Origin: Candidatus Gemmiger stercorigallinarum
Lineage (GTDB): Bacteria > Bacillota > Clostridia > Oscillospirales > Ruminococcaceae
Direction of reading: 5' to 3'
Assembly: GCA_019119495.1 (NCBI GenBank)
Contig: DWWX01000020.1
Span: 183,738-247,737 of the forward strand
DNA length: 64,000 bases
The notes under the pieces are model-generated. The model was not told the origin of the DNA, made no database searches, and saw only the letters and a program-made list of their open reading frames with translations. Each line of letters starts with the position of its first letter. The stretch's first letter is position 1. Made by a program: the position numbers and the translations under genes. Below are positions 41,610 to 49,665 of the stretch, one piece after another.

Positions 41610-42059
41610 CTATCCGGAAAAGGCGCCGTCGAACACCTCGCCCTCGATCCGGCAGATATCCGCCAGCGGGATCTGGCTGCCGTCGGTCAGGCACAGCAGC
41701 CCGCTTTCCAGGTCGACACGGCGCACCCGGCCCTCCACGGTGACGTAGGCGCCGCCTTCCTTGGCAGGGTCCGGCTCAAAGCAGACAAGCCGCACCAGCG
41801 GACGGCTGCTCTGTTCGCGGCACAGCACCGCCACGCGGCGGTTCAAAAGCGCCTGCGTTTCCTCGTCCAGCACCGCACGGGCATCCGTCAGGCGGGCGGT
41901 CTCGGCGATGGCGTCGCCGTAGCCGGTCAGCGCCGCAAACGGCGAAAACTGGGCGGCGCGGTCCTGCATGGCCATGGGCCGGTGCCGGGCCGAGACATGG
42001 CGCGGCAGGTCGATGATATCGTCATAGCGGCGGGGGTCCTGATCGTCTGTGCCGTGCAT
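41610..42059 (-). CDS. YolD-like protein
   Basis: A 149-residue protein starting MHGTDDQDPRRYDDIIDLPRHVSARHRPM, with AMQDRAAQFSPFAALTGYGDAIAET near residue 30, the diagnostic YolD-like stretch. YolD proteins occur beside Y-family polymerases (UvrX) in Firmicutes and act in the same mutagenic response. Its stop is 83 nt downstream of the UvrX gene stop region, in the same direction, so the two are one transcript. The start at 42059 has AGGAACGG near it. Confidence 0.8.
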   Translation of the reverse strand: MHGTDDQDPRRYDDIIDLPRHVSARHRPMAMQDRAAQFSPFAALTGYGDAIAETARLTDARAVLDEETQALLNRRVAVLCREQSSRPLVRLVCFEPDPAKEGGAYVTVEGRVRRVDLESGLLCLTDGSQIPLADICRIEGEVFDGAFSG

Positions 42060-42142
42060 GGCCGTTCCTGCCTTTCCTTGCAAATGCGCCCCGGCGGGGA
42101 CCGGAATCCGTCAAAAATGCCGGGACTGTTATCATGTACCCG

Positions 42143-43684
42143 TTAAGCCTTGTGCCCGCCGATGGTGTTGTTGCGCTCCTGCGCCGTGGCGCCTTCCTGC
42201 AGGTCCATCCCTTTTAGGATCGCGTTTTTGCCGTACTTTTTCTGGATGTCCAGCATGGCGTGCTGGATGTTCTTTTCCCGGTCCTCGGCCTGGCGCTCGG
42301 CTTCCTCGCGGCGCTGCTCCGCCGCATAGTCGGTGAACAGATCCAGCTGGCAGGCTGCGGCGGCCTCCCGCCGGGCAGCGGCTGCCTCGGCCTCCACATG
42401 GCAGGCGGTCAGGTTCAGCCGCCGCACCAGCAGCGCCGGGTCCACCACCCTGTCGTACAAAGCCAGCACCGCGTCCACGATCCGCCGGGTGGAGGAACTG
42501 GCGCGGGGCAGGTTGGCCGTGCCGTGGGCGTGTTTGGGCACCGGGCGTCCGTAGCGGTCGGATGCGACCTGGCCGCGGTAGGCGCTGCGCCGGGCAGGGT
42601 CGGTCAGGTTTTCGCGGTCATAGCCGACGGTCAGGACCAGCTGGCTGGTCACCAGCCCCTTGTCCACCAGACCGAGCACCAGGCTTTCGGCCATCTCCCG
42701 CACCACCAGGCGGGCTTTGTCCGCCGTGTAGGGGCAGGGCAGGATCTGCCCGCTGCCCACGCTGCTGCTTTGGGGCCGGTACGCCTTGATGTCCGCGATG
42801 GTGCATGGCTCCCAGCCCCAGGCATGGTCGATGAGAAGCTCGGCATTGACACCGAACAGGCGGTAGAGCAGTTCCTCGTTGTAGACCTCGCCGGGACGTC
42901 CCAGCGAACAGCGGGCAATGTCCCCCATGGTATACAGTCCGTGGTCCTCCAGCTTTTTGGCATAACCGTGCCCCACCCGCCAGAAGTCCGTCAGCGGCCG
43001 GTGGGTCCACAGCGTGCGGCGGTAGGACTGCTCGTCCAGCCGGGCAATGCGCACACCGTCGGCGTCGGGCTGCACATGCTTGGCGCCGATGTCCATCGCC
43101 ACCTTGCACAGGTACAGGTTGCTGCCCAGGCCCGCCGCCGCGGTCAGGCCGGTGGTTTTGAGCACGTCCGTGATCATCGTCTTGACTAACTGCCGCGGGG
43201 ACATATCGTAGGTTTTCAGGTAACCGGTCAGGTCGATGAACACCTCGTCGATGGAGTAGACATGGATATCCTCCGGCGCGATATACTTGAGATAGACGTT
43301 GTACACCTGGGTGCTGCGCCGGATGTAATGGGCCATGCGCGGCGGGGCAACAATATAGTCCACCGCCAGCGACGGGTTTTGCGCCAGCTCCCCGGCAAAG
43401 CAGGAACTGCCCGCCAGGGTGCGGCCGGGCGCGTCCCGTTTGCGCCGGGCATTGACCTGGGCCACCTTCTGCACCACCTCGAACAGGCGCGGGCGGCCGG
43501 GGAGGCCGCAGGCTTTCAGGCTGGGTGAGACCGCCAGGCAGATGGTCTTTTCGGTGCGGGAGGCATCGGCCACCACCAGGTTGGTGGCAAGGGGGTCCAG
43601 TCCCCGCTCGATACACTCTACCGAGGCGTAGAAGGATTTCAGGTCGATGGCCGCGTAAACGCGCTGCTTTGCGTTTTCCTGCAT
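42143..43684 (-). CDS. Y-family error-prone DNA polymerase (UvrX/DinB type)
   Basis: 513 residues. The palm has YAAIDLKSFYASVEC near residue 10 (first catalytic Asp) and YSIDEVFIDLTGY near residue 140 (Asp-Glu). A helix-hairpin-helix/thumb and a little-finger domain follow, and a CQLDLF peptide near residue 450 fits the sliding-clamp-binding consensus QL-x-LF. A charged C-terminal extension of about 60 residues (RREEAERQAEDREKN) follows. It copies past lesions, usually SOS-induced and often plasmid or phage linked. AAGGGGG precedes the ATG. The YolD partner is downstream. Confidence 0.9.
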   Translation of the reverse strand: MQENAKQRVYAAIDLKSFYASVECIERGLDPLATNLVVADASRTEKTICLAVSPSLKACGLPGRPRLFEVVQKVAQVNARRKRDAPGRTLAGSSCFAGELAQNPSLAVDYIVAPPRMAHYIRRSTQVYNVYLKYIAPEDIHVYSIDEVFIDLTGYLKTYDMSPRQLVKTMITDVLKTTGLTAAAGLGSNLYLCKVAMDIGAKHVQPDADGVRIARLDEQSYRRTLWTHRPLTDFWRVGHGYAKKLEDHGLYTMGDIARCSLGRPGEVYNEELLYRLFGVNAELLIDHAWGWEPCTIADIKAYRPQSSSVGSGQILPCPYTADKARLVVREMAESLVLGLVDKGLVTSQLVLTVGYDRENLTDPARRSAYRGQVASDRYGRPVPKHAHGTANLPRASSSTRRIVDAVLALYDRVVDPALLVRRLNLTACHVEAEAAAARREAAAACQLDLFTDYAAEQRREEAERQAEDREKNIQHAMLDIQKKYGKNAILKGMDLQEGATAQERNNTIGGHKA

Positions 43685-43724
43685 CGATATGCCCCCTTCC
43701 CTGCGCACGGTCTTTCTGCCTTTT

Positions 43725-43753
43725 ATCATATACCATTTCCCGGCAAAAGGCAA
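43725..43753 (-). promoter_or_regulatory. Promoter of the UvrX-YolD pair
   Basis: On the minus strand TTGCCT (43748-43753), 17 nt, TATGAT (43725-43730). I found no LexA box of the Gram-positive type (GAAC-N4-GTTC) nearby. Confidence 0.6.
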
Positions 43754-43869
43754 AGAGGAAAAGGGCGCCTTCCCGCCGATGCGGGGCCGGCCGGTCCAGC
43801 GGTACGGCGCGCAGTGTCTCTTTTTGACACAGTGCCTTTTTTGTCTATACAGGGGCAGCGATCTGTGAA

Positions 43870-43898
43870 TTGAGTGCTGCGGCCAAATCCGCTAGAAT
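43870..43898 (+). promoter_or_regulatory. Promoter of the GT8 gene
   Basis: TTGAGT (43870-43875), 17 nt, TAGAAT (43893-43898). A second possible promoter lies upstream (TTGACA 43824-43829 and TATACA 43846-43851). These fill the 326-nt gap between UvrX and the GT8 gene. Confidence 0.6.
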
Positions 43899-44010
43899 AA
43901 AATTGCAGTACCGCACAGCCGGAAAAGCCCCCTGCCTGTGTGCCGCCCGTCCCTCTGCTTTTGGCGGGCAGGCAGGCCCCGACCCGCCGGAGAAGGAGTT
44001 TTGCAGTAAA

Positions 44011-44892
44011 ATGAAAGACGCGATCGATCTGCTTGTCAGCCTGGACCAAAATTATCTGCCCCAGCTGCGGGTCATGCTGACCTCGGTTTATCTGAATGAT
44101 CCCGGCACGCCCTGCCGGGTATACCTGCTGCACAGCGGCATCCCCGCCCCCGTGCTGGAGCAGCTGCGGCAGGAGCTTGCCCGGCTGGATTTTACGCTGC
44201 ATCCCATCCCGGTGGACGACGCACTGTTTCAGGACGCGCCGGTGATGCAGCAGTACCCCAAAGAGATGTATTACCGCCTGCTGGCCGGCCAGCTGCTTCC
44301 GGAAGAACTGGACCGGGTGCTGTACCTGGACCCGGATATCCTGGTGATCAACTCGCTGCAGCCGCTGTGGCAGGCGGACATGGAGGGCTGCCTGTTTGCC
44401 GCGGCCGCCCACACCGGCCTGACCGAGCTGGCCAACAATGTTAATCGGCTGCGCCTGGGCACCGAGCAGAACTATTACAATTCCGGCGTGCTGCTGATCG
44501 ACCTGGCACGCTGCCGGCAGGAGATCGTGCCGGAGGACATTTTTGCCTTTGTCCGCGCCCACGGCCCGGAACTGCTGCTGCCCGACCAGGATATCCTGAA
44601 CGCCATGTACGCCGACCGCATCCTGGCGCTGGATGACGTGATTTGGAATTACGACGCCCGGAATTACCGGAACTATCTGATGCGCAGCTACGGCGAAGCC
44701 GACCTGCCCTGGGTGACGGCGCACACGGCGATCCTGCATTTCTGCGGCCGGGAAAAGCCCTGGAAACCGCACTACCGCCGCCGGTTCGGCGTTTTGTACC
44801 TGCACTATATGCAGCTGACGGCGCGGCTGCTGGCACCGGACGAAGCCGGCCTGCCCGACGCCCCCGACTTTGACCAAACGGAAACCGCATAA
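44011..44892 (+). CDS. Family 8 glycosyltransferase
   Basis: 293 residues. The N-terminal DLLVSLDQNYLPQLRVMLTSVYLN, the DxD motif in LYLDPDILVI near residue 105, and GTEQNYYNSGVLLIDLARCR near residue 150 mark GT8 (lipopolysaccharide galactosyl/glucosyl transferase type). HFCGREKPWK near the C-terminus supplies the last metal ligand region. It would add hexose to a surface glycan from a nucleotide sugar. AAGGAG lies 13 nt before the ATG, wider than usual. Confidence 0.88.
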   Translation: MKDAIDLLVSLDQNYLPQLRVMLTSVYLNDPGTPCRVYLLHSGIPAPVLEQLRQELARLDFTLHPIPVDDALFQDAPVMQQYPKEMYYRLLAGQLLPEELDRVLYLDPDILVINSLQPLWQADMEGCLFAAAAHTGLTELANNVNRLRLGTEQNYYNSGVLLIDLARCRQEIVPEDIFAFVRAHGPELLLPDQDILNAMYADRILALDDVIWNYDARNYRNYLMRSYGEADLPWVTAHTAILHFCGREKPWKPHYRRRFGVLYLHYMQLTARLLAPDEAGLPDAPDFDQTETA

Positions 44893-44938
44893 CGCCCTGC
44901 CGCAGTTTGGGGGGATGAACGGCCGAAAAAAGAGAGGG

Positions 44939-45451
44939 TCAGTATTCGATGCCCTCCCTGGCAGGGACGCCCTGCTCAAACGGGTGGCGGTGGCAGCGCA
45001 TCTCGGTGCTGTAATCGGCGGCCTGGCGCATCCAGGGGGCCGGGTCGCGGCCGGTCAGCACCGCCTCGCATCCGATGGGGCGTTCCAGCACCGCCTGCCG
45101 CAGCAGGTCCCGGTCCACGGTATCCAGCGTCCACGCGGCGCAGGCCTCGTCCAAAACCAGCAAATCGCAGGGGGAAGCCAGCGCCCGGCGCAGCAGCTCC
45201 GTCTGCTGGATGCGCGCTGCGGCCTTTTCCTCCGGCGTCATCTGGAACACAAATTTGCTGTCCTCCATTTCCGAAAAGACGGCCGCGCCCAGGCGGCGCA
45301 GCGGGGCCAGCTCGTGGCTTGAACCATCCTTCAAAAACTGTACAAAGGTGACCCGGCGGCCGCAGCCCAGTGCGCGCACGGCAAGGCCGACGGCTGCGGT
45401 GGTCTTGCCCTTCCCCTCACCCCAGTACAGATGCAGCAGTCCTTTTTCCAT
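44939..45451 (-). CDS. Cob(I)yrinic acid a,c-diamide adenosyltransferase (CobO/BtuR)
   Basis: A 170-residue enzyme with the P-loop WGEGKGKTTAAVG near residue 10, a Walker B-like LLVLDEACAAW near residue 95 and the R-D-P segment TGRDPAPWM near 135. It adds the adenosyl group to cobalt in cobamide synthesis or salvage. AAGGAG lies 7 nt before the ATG. It stands alone downstream of tRNA-Ala. Confidence 0.88.
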   Translation of the reverse strand: MEKGLLHLYWGEGKGKTTAAVGLAVRALGCGRRVTFVQFLKDGSSHELAPLRRLGAAVFSEMEDSKFVFQMTPEEKAAARIQQTELLRRALASPCDLLVLDEACAAWTLDTVDRDLLRQAVLERPIGCEAVLTGRDPAPWMRQAADYSTEMRCHRHPFEQGVPAREGIEY

Positions 45452-45510
45452 CGGAAGTCTCCTTGACCCGGGCGGTATGCAGCGCCGCCCGTTATTTGTA
45501 TGCAGAAAGC

Positions 45511-45546
45511 GAAAAGCCGCCAGAACCTTCGTTCCAGCGGCTTTTC
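45511..45546 (-). terminator. Terminator of tRNA-Ala
   Basis: GAAAAGCCGC (45511-45520) pairs with GCGGCTTTTC (45537-45546); an inner GAAC/GTTC stem extends it. T-rich on the minus strand. Confidence 0.7.
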
Positions 45547-45548
45547 GT

Positions 45549-45624
<76 letters not shown>

Positions 45625-45669
45625 ATGTTGTTGTCTTGGGGAGGTCTCTGTCTCCCGGCGACGTGTTTT

Positions 45670-45697
45670 ATTATAGCACAGGTTGGGCAAAAGTCAA
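45670..45697 (-). promoter_or_regulatory. Promoter of tRNA-Ala
   Basis: On the minus strand TTGACT (45692-45697), 16 nt, TATAAT (45670-45675). Confidence 0.8.
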
Positions 45698-45873
45698 CAC
45701 TTTTTTTGAATTTTTTTGATTTTTTCGAAGGGCACTCCGATTTCTTCGCTGTTTCGTTCTATTTTCAAAAATAAGATCCCGTGTGCAGGGGCGGAACAGG
45801 AAAAAAGCCGAAAAAAGTGTTAGCTGGCAGCCGATGCTGAGTACAGGCCGCCTTCTATATATCTGCCGCCCCC

Positions 45874-45902
45874 TTGACACGGCGGGAAGGAGCTGGTATA
45901 CT
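45874..45902 (+). promoter_or_regulatory. Near-consensus promoter of the structured leader
   Basis: TTGACA (45874-45879), 17 nt, TATACT (45897-45902), with an upstream TG. It is one of the best promoters in the window. Confidence 0.85.
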
Positions 45903-46089
45903 TAATTTGTAGTTAGCTTACGCTAATCGCAAGGCTTTGCTCTGGTTCGTATTGGCGGGTGTTTGCAGCACCCGCCATATACGTATCCAAACAGGCAGGC
46001 AATATCCTCATCCCGGCCGGCTCGGCCTACCGCCGTATGCTGCTTGACCGGGATCCAAAATACCGCCAACCGATAAGGAGGGCGATCTT
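45903..46089 (+). ncRNA. Structured 5' leader or small RNA
   Basis: About 180 nt between the strong promoter and the small membrane protein gene. It can form TTAGC-TTAC-GCTAA (45913-45926), a long hairpin 45949-45961 with 45969-45982 (8 G-C-rich pairs continued by four more past a one-base bulge), and ATCCCGG (46010-46016) with CCGGGAT (46048-46054). It holds the AAGGAGG site of the next gene at its end. I do not recognise it as a known riboswitch; 6S RNA is an alternative. Confidence 0.5.
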
Positions 46090-46440
46090 ATGCAGCCTGC
46101 CGCGCTTGCTGTGATCCTGCTGGCATCGCTGGGCACCGCCGGCCTGCTGGTTTTTCGGAGCCGCCTTCTGCGGCGGCTTGCGGTCACCGGCCGCGGGGAC
46201 GGCGGCCAAACGCCTGCGGGGTATCCCTTCTGTGCCGTCCTGCTGCTGGACCCGCCCGGCGACGGGGACGCCGCCCGGCTGGAGCAGGCGCTGAACCGCC
46301 TGGACGGCGTCCGTGCCCGCGTGGAGCTCGGCGGCCGCCGCGCGGTCGTTTACACCCGCCGCCCGCCGGACCGCCGGCTGCTGACCCGCACCGCCGAGGA
46401 CGCCCGCTGCCGGGTGGCGCGGTATACCCGCACGGCGTGA
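46090..46440 (+). CDS. Small membrane-anchored protein with HMA-like domain
   Basis: 116 residues: one N-terminal membrane helix (about 4-22), an Arg-rich cytoplasmic stretch, then about 70 residues that fit a beta-alpha-beta-beta-alpha-beta heavy-metal-associated (HMA) type fold (FCAVLLLD, then LEQALNRLDGVRARVEL, RRAVVYTRR, LLTRTAEDARCRVARYT). The metal-binding CxxC is missing. The fold is an inference from the pattern. AAGGAGG lies 7 nt before the ATG. It is expressed from a strong promoter through a structured leader. Confidence 0.65.
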   Translation: MQPAALAVILLASLGTAGLLVFRSRLLRRLAVTGRGDGGQTPAGYPFCAVLLLDPPGDGDAARLEQALNRLDGVRARVELGGRRAVVYTRRPPDRRLLTRTAEDARCRVARYTRTA

Positions 46441-46552
46441 CTGGCACGGCCGCCGATTTTTGTATCGGTCCTGCATATCCGCCCCAGGCCATCGTCAAAA
46501 TCCATCCGGATCTGTTTGTCTTTCTTTATAATAGGGATAATAGGGTTTCCCA

Positions 46553-46597
46553 GGCAAAGCCCCGACGGTCTTACGCGCCGGGGCTTTGCCGTTTTTT
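46553..46597 (+). terminator. Terminator after the small membrane protein
   Basis: GGCAAAGCCCCG (46553-46564) pairs with 46579-46590 and is followed by GTTTTTT. It overlaps the end of the histidine kinase gene on the other strand. Confidence 0.8.
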
Positions 46598-47522
46598 ATC
46601 TGCCCTCTCCCCCGCCGCCGGCCGGGTCCGGTTCCGCGTCGGCGGGGCGCAGCCGCAGCAGGATGGTCAGCAGGTCGCCGTCCAGCACCGCGTCCACCGT
46701 GCCGCCCATGGCCTCGGTCAGCTGGCGGACGATGGACAGCCCCAGCCCGGCCCCGCCGCCGCTGCGGGCAGCATCGGCCCGCCAGAACCGGTCGAACAGA
46801 TGCTCTACCTGAAGTTTGGCCGGGTCAGGCACCCGGTTGGTCAGGTGCAGCGCGTCGGCGGTCTGGGTAATCTCCAGCGTACCGCTGCCGTGGCGGGCGG
46901 CGTTCAAGATCAGGTTGCGCAATACCCGCGCCAGCGCCTCCGGGTCAGCCAGGACCCGCGCCCCCTGCCGGGGAAAGTCCAGCCGGGGCGCAACGCCCGC
47001 CTGCTCCAGCTGGGGGTACAGCGCGGCCAGCGCGTCGCACACGGCGGGATACAGGGCGGTGGGGCGGCACTGTGCCGGGCGGGGGTCGGCGGTCAGGCGG
47101 GTGTACAGAAACAGCTCGTCCAGCAGCTGCTGCAGGTCCTGGAGCCGGCGCTGGACGGTGCCCAGGTACTCCGCGCGCCGGGCCGGGTCGTCGGTCTGGC
47201 GCAGCAGTTCCAGGTAGCCGGCCGCCCCGGTCAGCGGGGTGCGGATGTCGTGCGAGACCGCCGCCATGGTATATTGCAGCTCCCGCCCGGCCCGCTGCGC
47301 CTCCACCGCCTGGTCCCGGCTCTGCCGCAGCCGCGCGTTGATGGCCCGGCACAGCCGCAGCGAGTCCGGCGACTGCACGCCGGCCGAAAGCTCGGCGTTG
47401 CTGTCCGGCGGCAATTCCTCCAGCTGCCTGGCCCAGGCGGCGCACTGGGCGTGCCAGAGCAGGCGCTCGATGACCAGGGCGGCGCAGACAAGCGCAAGCA
47501 GAACGGTGACAGCCAACAGCAT
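46596..47522 (-). CDS. Sensor histidine kinase
   Basis: 308 residues with one N-terminal membrane helix (about 2-18) and almost no extracellular sensor, as in intramembrane-sensing kinases. The H-box is VSHDIRTPLTGAAGY near residue 89, the N-box NLILNAARHGSG near 205 and the G-box GGGAGLGLSIV near 258. It is the last gene of the response regulator/ABC block. GGAGGG 7 nt upstream supports the ATG at 47522; the ATG at 47537 lies on top of its ribosome site. Confidence 0.92.
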   Translation of the reverse strand: MLLAVTVLLALVCAALVIERLLWHAQCAAWARQLEELPPDSNAELSAGVQSPDSLRLCRAINARLRQSRDQAVEAQRAGRELQYTMAAVSHDIRTPLTGAAGYLELLRQTDDPARRAEYLGTVQRRLQDLQQLLDELFLYTRLTADPRPAQCRPTALYPAVCDALAALYPQLEQAGVAPRLDFPRQGARVLADPEALARVLRNLILNAARHGSGTLEITQTADALHLTNRVPDPAKLQVEHLFDRFWRADAARSGGGAGLGLSIVRQLTEAMGGTVDAVLDGDLLTILLRLRPADAEPDPAGGGGEGR

Positions 47523-47568
47523 GGCGGGTCCCTCCATTTCCTTTTTGCGGGTAAGGCGTTGCGGGCGG

Positions 47569-48369
47569 TCAGGCGGCGTCCCGCTTTTTCAGCACAAGCA
47601 GGCTGAGCAGCGCATACACCGCCACCCAGGCCAGCGAGACAACCGCCACCGCGACGAACCGGGGCAGGTCAAAGGCGATGGGCACCAGGCTGTTGGCCCG
47701 GTACAGCGTAAAGTCCATAAGGTTAAAGGGCAGATGGAACACGCCCCAGAAACCGTCCAGAGACGCCTGCAGCAGGCAGACGCCCAGCAGCACCGCCACC
47801 AGCTGTGCCACGCCCTCGCGCCGGAACAGCAGCGCCGCAAAGCTGCCCAGCATGGCAAAGCCCCAGCAGACCAGCCATTTCAGAAAAACAAACTGGGCAA
47901 CGTCCTGCGGCGCGTCCAGGCGGACCGGCAGGCCGAACAGCCTGCCGAACGCCAGCATCCCCGCCACATACAGCACGACCACGGCCAGCGCCGCGATGCC
48001 GCAGCTGACACAGCGGGCCGCCACATAGCGGCCGCGGCGGGCGTGGACGGCAAAAATATTTTTGGCAAAGCCGGACGTCAGCTCCGCCGCGCCAAACAGC
48101 GCCATGACCCCGGCGCTGAGCATGGTCGCAAACTGTCCGTCGTCCACAAGCTCCAAAAGCGTCATCTGTTGGAACTGTTCGGCCTGGGCATAGTCCCCGG
48201 CGGTGATCTCCGCCCCCTGGCCGGCCATGGCGGACAGCATTTGCGGGCTTGCCACCAGGCTCATGGCAAAGCAGACAAACAGCAAAACCAGCAGCTCCGT
48301 CAGCACAGCGGTGCGCATCTCGCCGCCGTGCGTCAGGCGGCGGCAGTCCATCCGCAGCAAAGATAGCAT
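47569..48369 (-). CDS. ABC-2 type transporter permease of the BcrA-like exporter
   Basis: 266 residues with about six hydrophobic segments, an N-terminal MLSLLRMDCRRLTHGGEMRT and FLKWLVCWGFAMLGSFAALLF near residue 162. It resembles the permeases of lantibiotic/bacitracin export systems, where the substrate is a peptide antibiotic. AGAGAGGGG lies 9 nt upstream of the ATG. Just upstream on the same strand is a degenerate copy of the same family (48468-48580). Confidence 0.78.
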   Translation of the reverse strand: MLSLLRMDCRRLTHGGEMRTAVLTELLVLLFVCFAMSLVASPQMLSAMAGQGAEITAGDYAQAEQFQQMTLLELVDDGQFATMLSAGVMALFGAAELTSGFAKNIFAVHARRGRYVAARCVSCGIAALAVVVLYVAGMLAFGRLFGLPVRLDAPQDVAQFVFLKWLVCWGFAMLGSFAALLFRREGVAQLVAVLLGVCLLQASLDGFWGVFHLPFNLMDFTLYRANSLVPIAFDLPRFVAVAVVSLAWVAVYALLSLLVLKKRDAA

Positions 48370-48467
48370 GATGGATGTTCCCCTCTCTTTCTCTTTTCGT
48401 CAGGGCGGCGCGGCAAAAGCGCCCGCCGCCCGGTCTGTGTTCTTCTTTCCGTATTTTTCGCAAGCCG

Positions 48468-48580
48468 CGGCGCGGCAAAAATCATCATGGCGCCGAACGC
48501 CCAGCAGACCAGCCACTTCAAAAAAGACCACTGCAGCCTCGCGCCAGGCGGCGGCAGTCCATGCGAAACAGCTCAGGCAT
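48468..48580 (-). pseudogene. Remnant of a second permease
   Basis: An ATG at 48580 overlaps the ABC gene stop and reads MPELFRMDCRRLARG, matching the intact permease N-terminus (MLSLLRMDCRRLTHG), then stops after 20 codons. In another frame, 48524-48470 reads FLKWLVCWAF and GAMMIFAAP, matching FLKWLVCWGF and FA near residue 162 of the intact copy. The intervening 145 residues are deleted and the C-terminus is gone. It is a decayed duplicate. Confidence 0.78.
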
Positions 48581-49493
48581 GGTCCTGCCCTCCCATCAGG
48601 TCCAGAAAGTAGTCCTCCAGCTCCTGCCGGTGCAGCGAGACCGCCTGCACCGCGATGCCCGCGCCGGTCAATGCGGCGGTGACGGCGGCCGGGTCGGCCT
48701 GCCGCAGAATGTGCAGCTCCCCTTCCGGCAGGACCTCGTACTCCCGTATCCCCAGCGCCTGCTCCAGCACCACGGCGGCGCGGCGGGCGCCCTCCTGGCC
48801 GTTTACCCGGACCAGCAGGTAGTCGCGGCATTTCTTTTGCAGTTCCGCGGCGCTGAGCTCGGCGGCCATGCGGCCGTTCTGCAGGATGCCGTAATGGGTC
48901 GAGATCTTTTCCAGCTCGCCCAGAATATGGGAGCTGACCACGATGGTGACGCCGTTTTCCCGGTTGAGCCGCAGCAGCAGCGCCCGCAGCTGCAGGATGC
49001 CTTCCGGGTCCAGGCCGTTGAGCGGCTCGTCCAGCAAAAGCAGGTCGGGGCTGCCCAGCAGCGCCAGCGCGATGCCCAGGCGGCGTTTCATGCCCATGGA
49101 ATATTTCTTGACCTTTTTGCCGCCCGCCGTGCCCAGCCCCACCAGGCCCAGCATCTCGTCGGCGCGGCGCTTTTCATCGGTCAGGCCCATGGCGACGGCT
49201 TTCAGGATCAGGTTTTCCCGCCCGGACAGGGTGGGATAGGCGCCGGTCTCCTCGATCAGCGCGCCCACCCGGCGGCGGGCCAGGTCGTCGTCCACCGGCT
49301 TGTCAAACAGCCGGATCTCGCCCGATGTGGGGTACGCCAGGCCGCAGAGCATTTTCAGCGTGGTGGATTTTCCTGAACCGTTGCGGCCGATAAACCCGTA
49401 GATTGCCCCTTTGGGCACGTGCATCTCCAGATAGTCCACCGCCGGCAGCCTGCCATAGCTCTTGCACAGCGAAGCAGTGCGTATCACATCCAT
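48573..49493 (-). CDS. ABC transporter ATP-binding protein (BcrA-like)
   Basis: 306 residues. Walker A is GRNGSGKST near residue 36, the signature is YSMGMKRRLGIALALL near 130 and Walker B is LLLLDEPLNGLDP near 150. The ~95-residue C-terminal extension (VRVNGQEGARRAAVVLEQ onward) is typical of bacitracin/lantibiotic exporter ATPases. AAAAGGAGG precedes the ATG. The response regulator, its operator, this ATPase, a permease remnant, the permease and the kinase form a detection-and-defence unit. Confidence 0.88.
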   Translation of the reverse strand: MDVIRTASLCKSYGRLPAVDYLEMHVPKGAIYGFIGRNGSGKSTTLKMLCGLAYPTSGEIRLFDKPVDDDLARRRVGALIEETGAYPTLSGRENLILKAVAMGLTDEKRRADEMLGLVGLGTAGGKKVKKYSMGMKRRLGIALALLGSPDLLLLDEPLNGLDPEGILQLRALLLRLNRENGVTIVVSSHILGELEKISTHYGILQNGRMAAELSAAELQKKCRDYLLVRVNGQEGARRAAVVLEQALGIREYEVLPEGELHILRQADPAAVTAALTGAGIAVQAVSLHRQELEDYFLDLMGGQDHA

Positions 49494-49544
49494 GTAGGTT
49501 CCTCCTTTTTGCGGGGGCGTATGGCCGCCCCCTGTGATGCCCCT

Positions 49545-49602
49545 ATTATCGCCGGCAAATGCTAAGGAAATGGCCAGAAAAAGTTAAAGAAAGGATAAAG
49601 AA
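49545..49602 (-). promoter_or_regulatory. Candidate response-regulator binding site and promoter of the ABC genes
   Basis: On the minus strand TTCTTTA occurs twice, 11 bp apart (49596-49602 and 49585-49591), an OmpR-type direct repeat. The -35 position (49568-49573) is poor, and GATAAT at 49545-49550 serves as -10. A direct repeat just upstream of a weak -35 is the layout of an activated promoter. Confidence 0.55.
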
Positions 49603-49629
49603 GCGTGCCGGAACGACGCGCTTCTTTAT
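49595..49629 (-). terminator. Terminator of the response regulator gene
   Basis: ATAAAGAAGCG (49595-49605) pairs with CGCTTCTTTAT (49619-49629). T-rich sequence follows on the minus strand. It separates the regulator from the ABC genes. Confidence 0.6.
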
Positions 49630-49665
49630 TTGCGGGTATTGCAAAAAAATGCGGCAGCGCGCGGC

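Noticed and set aside
43685-43870. A LexA box upstream of the UvrX gene
   Set aside because: No GAAC-N4-GTTC-type site seen by eye; a scored search would be needed.
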